The notes under the pieces were generated by a model. It had not been told where the DNA came from, ran no database searches, and saw only the letters and a program-made list of their open reading frames with translations. From assembly GCF_954871325.1 (NCBI RefSeq), contig NC_088775.1, positions 90,278,805 to 90,342,804 on the forward strand: DNA of 64,000 bases. The letters run 5' to 3'. The position numbers and the translations under genes are program-made. Position 1 is the stretch's first letter, and every line of letters starts with the position of its first letter. This stretch comes from Gordionus sp. m RMFG-2023 (taxonomy: Eukaryota; Nematomorpha; Gordioida; Chordodea; Parachordodidae). Shown one piece after another: positions 1-10,600 of this stretch.

Positions 1-441
1 CGGGAGTTGGTTATCAGTGGAACATATGTTCTTGATTTATGGTTAGTAGAAAAAAAAATGTTGAAACTATTATGGGTTTGAGATTGGATTATCAAACTTA
101 GTCCTCGTAACAATTATCGGAATATTTTTTACAATAAATAGTGATTTCATATTAAATAATGCCAAACGAAAAATGATTGCGGATAACATCCGAAATAAAA
201 TTGGCCAAATAGAAATGACGGATTTAATGAGAGAGGAAGTGAATCCCCTCTTTTTAATTCTGATATGTGTGAAATTTCCAATAAATAAATTGTTAAATGG
301 GATAATAATATATAACGCCAACTAGCGGATATTATCTCATCAATTTTATTTTTATAAAATGTTACAATACTATATAAAAAAATGTGATTTATACCCTCGA
401 AATTGAATTTTTTAGGCTAAAAGCTTAGGCAACAATAGAGA
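1..441. other. No gene seen; left flank of the LTR element
   Basis: AT-rich sequence without a convincing gene. About 395-441 resembles the inner right part of a short transposon family found whole at 51451-51645, and the match resumes at 5976-6000. The LTR element therefore landed inside an old copy of that family. Confidence 0.5.
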
Positions 442-719
442 TGTTGCGTTATTCCTTTATCTTATTTTTTGTTTTTTGCATTTGAACTTTTATTATTTTT
501 GTTATAATCTAATTTTATTTTATAAACGGCGTAACCTTACTTTTTTATATATTATTTTACTTTTTTGTATTTCGTTTTATATTCTAATTTATATGTTAGA
601 AAATGTATAAATACCTTAACAAAAGAAAAAGAAATTAGTTAATAAAAATATATTTTTTATTTAATAAAGTTAATAAAACTTATTTATTATTCACCGGCAC
701 ATATTCATGTTATTCTACA
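442..719 (+). repeat. 5' long terminal repeat
   Basis: 278-bp direct repeat matching 5693-5970, starting TG and ending CA, preceded by the 5-bp target duplication AGAGA. It holds AT-rich promoter-like and AATAAA-like sequence as usual for LTRs. Confidence 0.93.
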
Positions 720-892
720 TGGTGCCTCCAGTTTTGGCAAAAGAAACTCGCCTTATGGAAAATTTTTTTAAAAATAAAATTTTTTTTCCTTTGTAAATAT
801 GGTTAATAAAAAAAATTATAAAATGGTACAAACAATTCTATATAAGATGGATAAAAAAAGGGTAAGTCATTTCAAAATTATTTTCATCAATT

Positions 893-1129
893 ATGTTCGC
901 CTTCAAACTACTTAATGTACCCCATCAAATCTCCATATACGATATTTTGTTTGAGTTAACCTATAATTCCGATGTCAACTTTTATAGGATAGACGGTACG
1001 GAGGACGTGTTGTTTGAATTTATGAACTTAAGAGATATGATTAATTGTTTCGAATTGTTAAATGGGAAACATTACATTTATGGTGACAATGATTTCATTG
1101 AATTAATCTGTATATTTACCAAAACATGA
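893..1129 (+). CDS. Small leader ORF inside the LTR element
   Basis: A 78-codon open frame between the left repeat and the gag-pol frame. I recognise no domain. It belongs to the element and may be chance or a small accessory frame. Confidence 0.3.
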   Translation: MFAFKLLNVPHQISIYDILFELTYNSDVNFYRIDGTEDVLFEFMNLRDMINCFELLNGKHYIYGDNDFIELICIFTKT

Positions 1130-1205
1130 ATAGCTATACCAAAAATTTGAATTGATAAAATAATAAATGTTATAATTGCTTATTTATGTGTCTTATTAAT
1201 TAAAT

Positions 1206-4200
1206 ATGGAAATTAAACAAGAATTTACACATAAGATCCCTAAGTTAGTGGGTCCTCTTACTGAAATTTATTTAGACAGAATATTAAATTACTTTTCGAC
1301 CAGTACATTATCGGACTCTATTAAAATTAATACTTTGCTTAATAATATATCAGACAAAGTTTTTGACGACATTAAGGCAATTTGTTCTGATACCGATATT
1401 TTAGATCTTAAAATTGTGATTAAAAAGTTAACCTATCTTTTACCAGCGCTAAATTTAAATACTTTAATTAATAAATTTAATCTTCTTCAACAAAACTCAT
1501 CAGAGAGTTTTATGCTGTGGTACATTAGAGTATCGAAACTTCATAAGAAATGTAATTTTTTGGACGATAGTAGATTAAAAGAGAAATTACGGACATCTAC
1601 TTTAAACGATAAAATTAAATACAAATTCTCCAAAAATTTGGACCTTACATTGAATCAGATGGTGGAATTAGGGGTGAAACTGGACTCTAGTAATATTAAG
1701 TCTGAGGATAATGATATAAGTTATATAAATAATGACAAAAAGTCCGATAAAGATAAAAATTTTTGCAGTAGAAATGATAATAATTTTAGAAATAATTATG
1801 ATAATAGATATAGAAATGGGAATTACAATAATAATTTTAGATACAATTATGGTAATAATAATTCGCGATACCACGATAATTATAACAATTATAACTATAA
1901 CAATTATCGCTATAATAATAATAATCAATCGAATTTTGGTAGAAATAATACATGGTATGATTATAATCAAAGAAAACAAATCCAATACGGTGACGGAAAT
2001 CGTAACAATTACCAATCTTATTACAACAACTCAGATAATTATAGAGGTAATGATAAGTATCAGAGAAAGCAAATACAATATAACAACAACTCAAATAATT
2101 ATAGAGGTAATGATAATATTCAGAGAAAGCAAATACAATATAATAACAACTCAAATAATTATAGAAGTGGCGACGAAAATAGAAAGCAAATACAATACAA
2201 TAATGATTACAACATGAATATTGAAGAAATTATTGAAGAGAAAGTTGATTCTACAAAGAACAAAGATGATAATGATTTTAATGTCAACAATTTATCTGGT
2301 GACGTGATTAATGACAAAGATAACGCATTTATGACTACTGTAAAAGTGAACGATGTTGTTACTTGTATGCAAGTGGACACTGGATCCAAATACACTATCA
2401 TACCTCATGGTCTGGCTAAAAAACTTGGTATTAGAGATCTTAAGAAATCCGAGCTACAACTCACTGCTTATGACGGGAATTTAATCAAAATCATAGGAAT
2501 TACTCAAGTTAAAGTGACTTATGATGGTATGTCCAAATATTTACAAGCGGTAGTGGTTGAATCAAGTAAAAATGCTTTGTTGGGACGTATGTGGATCAAT
2601 GCTTTCAAAAATATTTTAAATAAATTTATAGCAAATATTGACACTAATTACGAAGATGAAATAAAAAAATTGATTAAAGAGTGTGAATCGAAATTGACTA
2701 ATGGGCCAATTAACAAAGCAAGTGTCAAGTTACATTTAAAAAATGATGCCCAACCTAAAATTATACCGCCTAGACGTATACCTTATTCAAAAATTGATCT
2801 TGTTAGTAAAGAACTCAAGAAATGGATACATGATAAAATAATTGAGCCGGTGAATGATGTCCGATGGGCAAGTCCTGTTACCGCTGTCTATAAAGAAGAT
2901 GGGAGCATTAGGCTTTGCGCTGATTTTAAGGATACTGTAAACCCAGCTCTAGAAGACTTTAGATACCCTCTACCACGAATTAATGATCTAATTGCTAAAC
3001 TTTCGGAAGGAAAGAAATTTACGAAGATTGACTTTAAAAATGCTTTCTTACAGATTCCAATTGATAAAAGTTGCAGAAATATTTTAACCATATCTACGCA
3101 TAAGGGATATTACAAATTTACTAGACTTCCTTTTGGGCTTAAGACCTCATCTGCAATTTTTCAACAGATTATGGATCAAATCTTCGGGGACATGGATGAC
3201 GTTATATTTTATATTGATGATTTACTTATAACTGGAAAAAACGATGAAGCCCACCTAAACAACATAAAAAAAGTGTTTGATAGAATATCATCGTTTGGGC
3301 TAATACCTAACTTTAATAAAAGTGTGTTCTTTAAAAACAAAGTGAGGTTCCTGGGTCATGATATTGACGCTAAGGGGATTCATGCTAATCACGACAAAAT
3401 TGAAGCAATAATTAATATGCCAGAACCAAAATCAGCTGCTGAATTATCAACATTTCTGGGTATGGCTGGCTACTATAGAAAATTTTTGAACAATTTTGCG
3501 GAAATTGCCGATCCTCTTTATAAGATTGTCAATAAAGAAAAATGGGCTTGGAATCTAGAACACTCTAAAAGTTTTAATGATCTAAAGAAGTTAATTAGTC
3601 TTCCACCTGCTTTGACATATTTTAACCCTGAATTACCTATTGGGATAGCCACTGACGCATCAAAATGTGGTTTAGGAGCTGTTCTATTTCATATTGAAAA
3701 AGATGGTAAAGAAAAACCTATAGCTTTCGCGTCGAGAACTTTATTAAAATCTGAAATGAATTATACCAATATTGAGCGTGAAGCTCTCGCTATAATGTTC
3801 GCCATAAAGAGATTTCAGGAATATTTAATCGGCACAAAATTTACAATTATTACTGACCATAAGCCTCTAGTTCACATCTTCACCAAGGGTCTTAAGGATA
3901 ATAGCACCATGTCATTAAGACTCCAGAAGTGGAATATTACATTAGGAGGATATGATTTTTATATAAAGTATAAAGCCGGTAAATATAATGTTGTTCCTGA
4001 TTGCCTTTCAAGATTACCACAAGAATGTCGTGATGAAACTATTGAAAATGTAACTATTATAAATGAATATGAGGACTTACCTATTAACTTTGATCAAATC
4101 CGTGATGAAACTTTGAAAGATACGGAATTAAAACAAGTCATAAATGATATTAATAACAACAGACCTATAATGAATAATATTTATAAAAACATTGAATTGG

Positions 4201-5270
4201 AATTAAGTATAATTAAAGATTGTCTTTACAAAAGCAATAAAATTATAATTCCGTCTTCTATGAGAAAAACTATACTACAGTCATTACATGAAGGTCACTT
4301 GGGAGCAGGAAAAATCAAATCCTTAGCCAAAGATTACATGTGGTGGCCTGGCATAAATAATGATATTGTTATGGAAGTGAAAAGTTGTGACGATTGTAAT
4401 ATATATCACGATAATCCTATAAAGATACAAAAACCATGGGTTTCGGCAACTAAACCGTTTGAAAGGATACATATAGATTATGCGGGTCCGTTTTTCACAA
4501 AAAATTGGTTGATAATAGTCGATGCCTACAGCAAATTTCCAATTATTATTCCTGTTAAAAATATTACGACTAATGTTACTTTAAAAGAAATCTTTAAAAC
4601 TATTTCGCTATACGGAATACCTGAAACTATAGTTACTGATAACGGTACTAACTTTACGAGTAATGATTTTGAAAAATTTTGCAACAATTTTGGTATTAAA
4701 CATGTGCTTACATCTGCTTATCACCAGCAATCCAATGGCCAGGTTGAACGCATGGTTAGAACGTTCAAAACACATATGAAAAGGAATATTAAAATAGACC
4801 CAGATATCGCACTTAGCAAATTTTTACTTAATTACAGAAATACGCGTAATGATACTACAGGAGTTACACCATCACAGAGAATGTTTAATCGAGATATTAG
4901 AATTAAATGGGACTTATTAAAACCGATGGAGGAAAAGAAGAATAAAATAAACGTTACTTTACCACGAAATAGAACTTTTAACGTAGGAGATTTTGTTTGG
5001 TATAAAATACAAGGTAATGATAAATGGTGCAAAGGTATAATCACACATAAGGAAAGTGATATGATGTTCCAAATTAAGACTGAGAAAGGTATTTTGAGGA
5101 GACATTTAGATCAAATAAGAATTAGAAACTGTTTTAACACAATTATTAACTATGACTCTAAGGATTCTTTTAAGGAGGGAAGTATGGACAAAAATATAAA
5201 AATTACTGATAATAACGATATAACACCTATCTCTAGACCTGTGCGAATAAAAAAAAACCTGTTTATTTAA
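1206..5270 (+). CDS. Gag-pol polyprotein of the Ty3/Gypsy element
   Basis: One frame of 1354 codons holding the element's proteins. The first part is gag-like with an Asn/Tyr-rich low-complexity stretch (about residues 190-340) and no obvious zinc knuckle. An aspartic protease follows near residue 391 (DTG), then reverse transcriptase with YIDDLL near 669, RNase H near 816, and an integrase with an HHCC finger near 1027-1065 and a DDE core from about 1089 to 1181. The order protease-RT-RNase H-integrase places it in Ty3/Gypsy. Gag and pol share one frame here, as in some members of the group. Confidence 0.93.
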   Translation: MEIKQEFTHKIPKLVGPLTEIYLDRILNYFSTSTLSDSIKINTLLNNISDKVFDDIKAICSDTDILDLKIVIKKLTYLLPALNLNTLINKFNLLQQNSSESFMLWYIRVSKLHKKCNFLDDSRLKEKLRTSTLNDKIKYKFSKNLDLTLNQMVELGVKLDSSNIKSEDNDISYINNDKKSDKDKNFCSRNDNNFRNNYDNRYRNGNYNNNFRYNYGNNNSRYHDNYNNYNYNNYRYNNNNQSNFGRNNTWYDYNQRKQIQYGDGNRNNYQSYYNNSDNYRGNDKYQRKQIQYNNNSNNYRGNDNIQRKQIQYNNNSNNYRSGDENRKQIQYNNDYNMNIEEIIEEKVDSTKNKDDNDFNVNNLSGDVINDKDNAFMTTVKVNDVVTCMQVDTGSKYTIIPHGLAKKLGIRDLKKSELQLTAYDGNLIKIIGITQVKVTYDGMSKYLQAVVVESSKNALLGRMWINAFKNILNKFIANIDTNYEDEIKKLIKECESKLTNGPINKASVKLHLKNDAQPKIIPPRRIPYSKIDLVSKELKKWIHDKIIEPVNDVRWASPVTAVYKEDGSIRLCADFKDTVNPALEDFRYPLPRINDLIAKLSEGKKFTKIDFKNAFLQIPIDKSCRNILTISTHKGYYKFTRLPFGLKTSSAIFQQIMDQIFGDMDDVIFYIDDLLITGKNDEAHLNNIKKVFDRISSFGLIPNFNKSVFFKNKVRFLGHDIDAKGIHANHDKIEAIINMPEPKSAAELSTFLGMAGYYRKFLNNFAEIADPLYKIVNKEKWAWNLEHSKSFNDLKKLISLPPALTYFNPELPIGIATDASKCGLGAVLFHIEKDGKEKPIAFASRTLLKSEMNYTNIEREALAIMFAIKRFQEYLIGTKFTIITDHKPLVHIFTKGLKDNSTMSLRLQKWNITLGGYDFYIKYKAGKYNVVPDCLSRLPQECRDETIENVTIINEYEDLPINFDQIRDETLKDTELKQVINDINNNRPIMNNIYKNIELELSIIKDCLYKSNKIIIPSSMRKTILQSLHEGHLGAGKIKSLAKDYMWWPGINNDIVMEVKSCDDCNIYHDNPIKIQKPWVSATKPFERIHIDYAGPFFTKNWLIIVDAYSKFPIIIPVKNITTNVTLKEIFKTISLYGIPETIVTDNGTNFTSNDFEKFCNNFGIKHVLTSAYHQQSNGQVERMVRTFKTHMKRNIKIDPDIALSKFLLNYRNTRNDTTGVTPSQRMFNRDIRIKWDLLKPMEEKKNKINVTLPRNRTFNVGDFVWYKIQGNDKWCKGIITHKESDMMFQIKTEKGILRRHLDQIRIRNCFNTIINYDSKDSFKEGSMDKNIKITDNNDITPISRPVRIKKNLFI

Positions 5271-5692
5271 AAGACTATGTAACTTAAAATATAAAATAAA
5301 TGTTAAATTGCATAAACTAAATTAAATATTAAAACGCTTATATTAAAACGCTAAAAATATAACAATCTTATTGATTTATCATTCTTCATTTATTCTTATG
5401 ACGAACTATTATTTCTTATTGGCAACTTATTTATTATAATAACAATTTTGGAAAAATGATAATAACAATTGAGTACTATCAAACAAGCTATGATTAATGG
5501 AGACAATTTACGATATGGATATCAAGCTTGCGATTTAAACAAACCACCGTGCAAAATCGATTTATACAAACCAACGATTGGACAAGCCAACGTTATGATG
5601 ATTTGTGATACAACTTGATTACCAAAATTATAAACCACTTGAACAACAAACTCTCTATGACTTCTCCGATGAAATTATCAGAAGAGGGAGAA

Positions 5693-5970
5693 TGTTGCGT
5701 TATTCCTTTATCTTATTTTTTGTTTTTTGCATTTGAACTTTTATTATTTTTGTTATAATCTAATTTTATTTTATAAACGGCGTAACCTTACTTTTTTATA
5801 TATTATTTTACTTTTTTGTATTTCGTTTTATATTCTAATTTATATGTTAGAAAATGTATAAATACCTTAACAAAAGAAAAAGAAATTAGTTAATAAAAAT
5901 ATATTTTTTATTTAATAAAGTTAATAAAACTTATTTATTATTCACCGGCACATATTCATGTTATTCTACA
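5693..5970 (+). repeat. 3' long terminal repeat
   Basis: 278-bp copy of 442-719 with no differences that I can see by eye, followed by the target duplication AGAGA and then the rest of the older element it landed in. Confidence 0.93.
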
Positions 5971-5975
5971 AGAGA

Positions 5976-7402
5976 TGGCCAGGTAATTTAACAAAACTAA
6001 CTCACTTTAAATAAAATGATAATATACAATGTTTAATCTAAAAAATTATTTTATTATTATGTTATTGATTTTTTATCTCAGTCAGCCAGAATTGAGCTAA
6101 TAAGTCATTTATGCAATAGTAAGAGTAACACTATAGATAGCTGTTAAAAATAGAATTATTCTAACGTATAATTTAAATTAGGTAACATATATATTGATAA
6201 AAATGCTTGGCTATCAAAGTATTGGCTAATATCTAATTTTCAAGGATAATATTAGACACCTTCACTAATAACTTGTTTCATAAAATTTTAAATATAGTCA
6301 TTATTGTAACTATTACTTTTAATATTGATGAGTATCCATTTTGAATTTTTAGATAATTATTTCCGTTATCCAAATAAAATAATTATAAAACGAATATTTA
6401 TAAACGAGCGCTTTCGTAATTTTATTTATTTATTTACATAAAAATAAATATATGACGTATTTTTGCGTGCTTGTTAATTTATGAAAAACATGGAAAAAAT
6501 AGTGCACGCTTACCGTGCATTAATTAGCCTAAATGTATTAGTATAAATATTTTAATTAAATAAATTCACAATTCTCAGAATCTACTTTATATTCTTTAAC
6601 CTCCAGGTCACGCGTAATAATTACTCCCTTGTTTTAGCCTTCTTATAATTATTTCGAAACTTCAACATTTCTTCAAAAATTTTATTTTGAATTTAAATGA
6701 TAAAATTCACATATACCCATTTTCTGTGATTTAAACAAATATACACCAATTTTTAACAGTTTTTTTTATTATAAAAATTTATATTGTGTAACGAATAAAA
6801 CCATAATACTTAATCAGAATAAAAAATAGAACACGTTTTATTTTGTTGTATCTTATTATTATCATAAATTAAAAATTGTATTTTTAAAATAAAATTAATT
6901 TGACTAAATATATAAGAAATTTGCCGGCTTAAATCTGTTCGTAACTTAATAAAATTAAAAAAATGACTCCTTTTTTTTTATTAATTATAATAAAAATCGT
7001 TAAACTTTTTATAATTGACAAGATATGGGCAATATGGAATGTTATTTTCGACATATAGCAATTTATATATATTTAATAAATAATATTTTTTCGTCATAAA
7101 TAACTATATATTATGAATTTTTGTCGCGGTTGTCGTTTATTTTCGAAATGGACAGACTAATATTTACGCTAACAAATTCGCTTGTCTTCCAATACTGTAT
7201 TAATAAAAAAAAAATTAAGTTAGGAAATTGAAGCTTGAAAACGATTTAAACTGAACGAGACCGGGGCAACCATTAGCCCCCCCCCCCCGATACGTGTTTT
7301 TTAAATTTCGTGATTAGGTATTACTATTTTTTGTTTTGTTTTGTTTTAAAAAAAAAAATTCCCACGCAAAGAAGATAAACGTCGGTAAAAAAGAAATAAC
7401 TG
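5976..7402. other. Intergenic, 3' flank of VPS54
   Basis: AT-rich DNA with homopolymer runs (poly-C at about 7278-7289). It holds no gene that I can support. The first bases resume the transposon broken by the LTR element. The VPS54 polyadenylation site should lie here; TTTATT motifs (AATAAA on the minus strand) occur, for example near 7137, but none is decisive. Confidence 0.5.
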
Positions 7403-7603
7403 TCAATTCAACGAATCCCAAATCATATCGTAACTTTGCGCGTTATCAGCCGAGACGCCGAATTTTCTAAAGTTATTTTGATAATATAAGAGTTCGGATA
7501 TAACGACCCCAGCCCGGGGACCCCCATCGTTTACGATGTTGAGGGAACTTATCTTGTATTTGATCAATCGCTTGAGTGACGTGTCAATCTTGATCATGAT
7601 GAT
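7403..7603 (-). CDS. VPS54: VPS54 last exon (C-terminus)
   Basis: Acceptor ..TTATAAG, then IIMIKIDTSLKR.. and LNIVNDGGPRAGVV, ending ..MIWDSLN and a stop. This aligns end to end with the conserved VPS54 C-terminus (LNVINDGGP..AEIWEQ). It enters in phase 0, as the previous exon requires. Confidence 0.95.
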   Translation of the reverse strand: MIMIKIDTSLKRLIKYKISSLNIVNDGGPRAGVVISELLYYQNNFRKFGVSADNAQSYDMIWDSLN

Positions 7604-10600
7604 CTTATAAAGTTAATAGGGTTTATAATAAAAAAAATGTTAGGATTTAAAAAAGTAAAATAAATGAAGAAAAAAAATTAAATAAATATACGATCTTTAA
7701 TGCTTTTGACCAAACCCCTTATATAAAAACTTGGAAGATTAACGATAAATCTTTTGGCAATTCGAACACCACGATTTTTTAAATTTGTTTTATGATTATC
7801 AGAGTTGTTAAAAGATACTTTTGAATTGGATCTAGATACAGATACATCGTCTAAAATAATATCTAGATACATAGATTTTAATCAAAAATCTATCTAGATA
7901 CAGATACAGATATCACATTTTTATATCTAGATACTTTAACAACTCTGATGATTATATATATATATACATATTATACTTTTAAAGAATCGGACGGAACGAT
8001 GGTATTGATGGTGGAGTAAAAAATTTCCAATTGTTTTATTATGCTAATGAAAACGGAAGACGGTGTCGGAGCTTTGACTTCCCACTTTGTGTGAGAGAGA
8101 GAGAATAATATTAAAATCGATATGTATAAATATGGTGAAAATCCGCGATAAATCACCACGGAGTTACAGACAGGACTCCCTCAAATTTTTTTCTTCTAGC
8201 GGCTGAGATACGGGTTCTCTAAAGGGGTCGAAAAACCTGGGCATTATGGGCTAATGTTCTCCCAATTTAATTTTTTCGATATAATTAAGCTTAGAAGTTA
8301 GTTTTGTTAAAAATTTGACGATTTTTTTTAAAAATAACTCAATATTTTATCCATAAAAATATTATGCGAGCCTAAAGATTTTGCGGCACATTTGCGAAAT
8401 CTCGCGCTTAGGCAATATTCTCCTGGCTATAATGATGAGTTAGCCGTTTAAAATAACAACACTACTTAGAAGCGTCATTTAAATTTTTTTTAAAATATAT
8501 AGTAGGACCTTTTAATTAAAAAAATGTTAAAGATTATTTAAAACAAAAAGAATCTAAATGTCAAAAAACCGGAGGATGCTGTCATCGTGTCTAAAACGCT
8601 GCGCATGTCTTGTTCAATTTATAATCTAAACTAAAAAAAAATGATTTTAATTTCTTAAAATCAAAATATATCGAAAATATTTTTTTTATATTTTTGATGG
8701 CGCTAGTAATGAAATATAAAAATTACAAAAATAATTTTTCATAATCTTTCTCCCAATCACTCGAGGTTGACATCGAATATAAAGGAGATCATACCTTGTG
8801 CCAGACAAATTTAAATAAAAATTAATTTTAAATTTATTGTCCTCTTTTCAATTATAAGATCTAAAAAATTTGCCTAGTGTAGTTAAATTTAGTGTTGTTA
8901 AACGGCTCGTTTTGAGCCGATTTTTAATAACGGCTAACTCAATACTTCATCTAGAATAATATTACCCCTGAAGATTTTGTTTGTAGATGGAACAAAAGTT
9001 TGGCCATCTATTAGAAAAATCTCGAGGCAGGCAATTATTTTTCCGGCTAAAATGTCGAGTTAGCGGTTTTTAAAAAATCAGCTCAAAACGAGCCGTTTAA
9101 CGACACTAGTTAAATTATCTAACCTTGACCATGTGACCTAGTCAAACTTTTAGCCTGAAAAATTTTTTGGTTAAAAAGATGGCTACTAGGTAATTTAACA
9201 ATACTAAATATGCCGATATATTCTATTATGTTGGTGTTCTGGATTACGTCGCCCATAGCCACCAGCTGACGATTAAGATTTTTTTTAAAAAAAAAATTTT
9301 CCTCTGGCCGTACCCAATAAAAGTGGAGACTGTTTTCGTAAAAAACATTTAATCGAATTTGATCGCTCGTAAATTTAAAATATTAAAGCTGAACCTTTCC
9401 AAAATGAACAAACCACTCCATCAGGACAAATTTAAAACGTAGCTAATAAAAAAATTAGCGTTTAGGATGTTGTTCAATCACAACGGAGATCGAGAAAACT
9501 TATCGATAAACAATTGTGATAGGCATATCACAGATGCGCCATTTATAATATTTTGTTCCGTTTTAAATGGCGATTTCCAGGGGGTAGCCATTTTCCCCAT
9601 ACTGATATTTTCTTCTCTATTTGACGATCATGAGCATCGTTCATTTTTCTCATATCCGCCGCTGTCAACCTTTATCCACGTCAATCTTAGACCTTCTTCG
9701 AAATCTTGATTTTTATCAAAGGTGCATCTCTGATATGCTTATCACAATGGTGTTTTTTGATAAATTTTCTAATAACGGTGTGATTGTAACATCCTAACGT
9801 TATTAATTTTATCAGATAAAATTTGATTTGCCGCTAATAGGGGTGGTTGTTCTTTTTCGATAAATGCAGCTTTCATATTTTATTATCTATTTTTTAAAAA
9901 ATGGAAATAGATTGAAAATTGATTTAAATTTTAAATGAAAAAAATATCTTTCGAAACCTGAAACGTATTTCAGACATGTAAAAGTATCGTGCATTTATAC
10001 TAATAACAAAGAAGAGAAGAGAGGAGAAGATCTCTTCTCTTCTCCCAGAATAATACATTTGAAAGAGTCGTTGAATGCAAATCAGCTGGACACGCCATTT
10101 TGGTAACTCATATACTAATTATTCTCATGTTAAAAAACTACTATTAAATTGAGAACTTGCTTCCTTAATTATCTCGATGATAGGGCAATTCTTTAATAAA
10201 GTTTGCGTCTGATATAGTTTAAAATTTTTAATAATGATTATGGGGTAATTAAAATGGCGTCCCCAGCTGTTTTTCATTGATGTACACTTTATGACCGCAT
10301 CGTCATTCTAGGTATTATTGTCATATGTCAATTGGTTTATAACCACTCCTCATGGAAAATAAAATTTTAAAGTCTAATATTTCATAATCGCGAAAATTAT
10401 TTAATTAAACACGCAAATTGTTTATAAAAATTAATATTTTTTGTTCTTCAAAAATAAAAAATAAATATATTATAATGCAAAATTGATTTGTATTTTTGTA
10501 GCTAATCAAATAAATCAATCATATTTCCCTAGTCTTATTAAAACGCCGCGAGTCGCAACCGCGACCCAAAGTTCGGGTCGTTTTATTCGATTCCGACTTT

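Larger units (their letters stand above)
442..5970 (+). mobile_element. Ty3/Gypsy LTR retrotransposon, looks whole
   Basis: Two 278-bp direct long terminal repeats (442-719 and 5693-5970) appear identical by eye. They begin TGTTGC, end TCTACA and are flanked by a 5-bp duplication, AGAGA (437-441 and 5971-5975). A primer-binding-like TGGTGCC starts right after the left repeat, and a purine tract (about 5681-5692) precedes the right one. A single long gag-pol frame lies between. Parts in order are a gag-like region with an Asn-rich stretch, protease, reverse transcriptase, RNase H and integrase, the Ty3/Gypsy (Metaviridae) order. No envelope gene is seen. Identical repeats mean a recent insertion. 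The site was an older family-B miniature element. Confidence 0.95.

Noticed and set aside
1668-2217. Overlapping Ile-rich open frames in both strands
   Set aside because: Shadows of the Asn-rich gag-like stretch of the LTR element (AAT/AAC repeats read in other frames).
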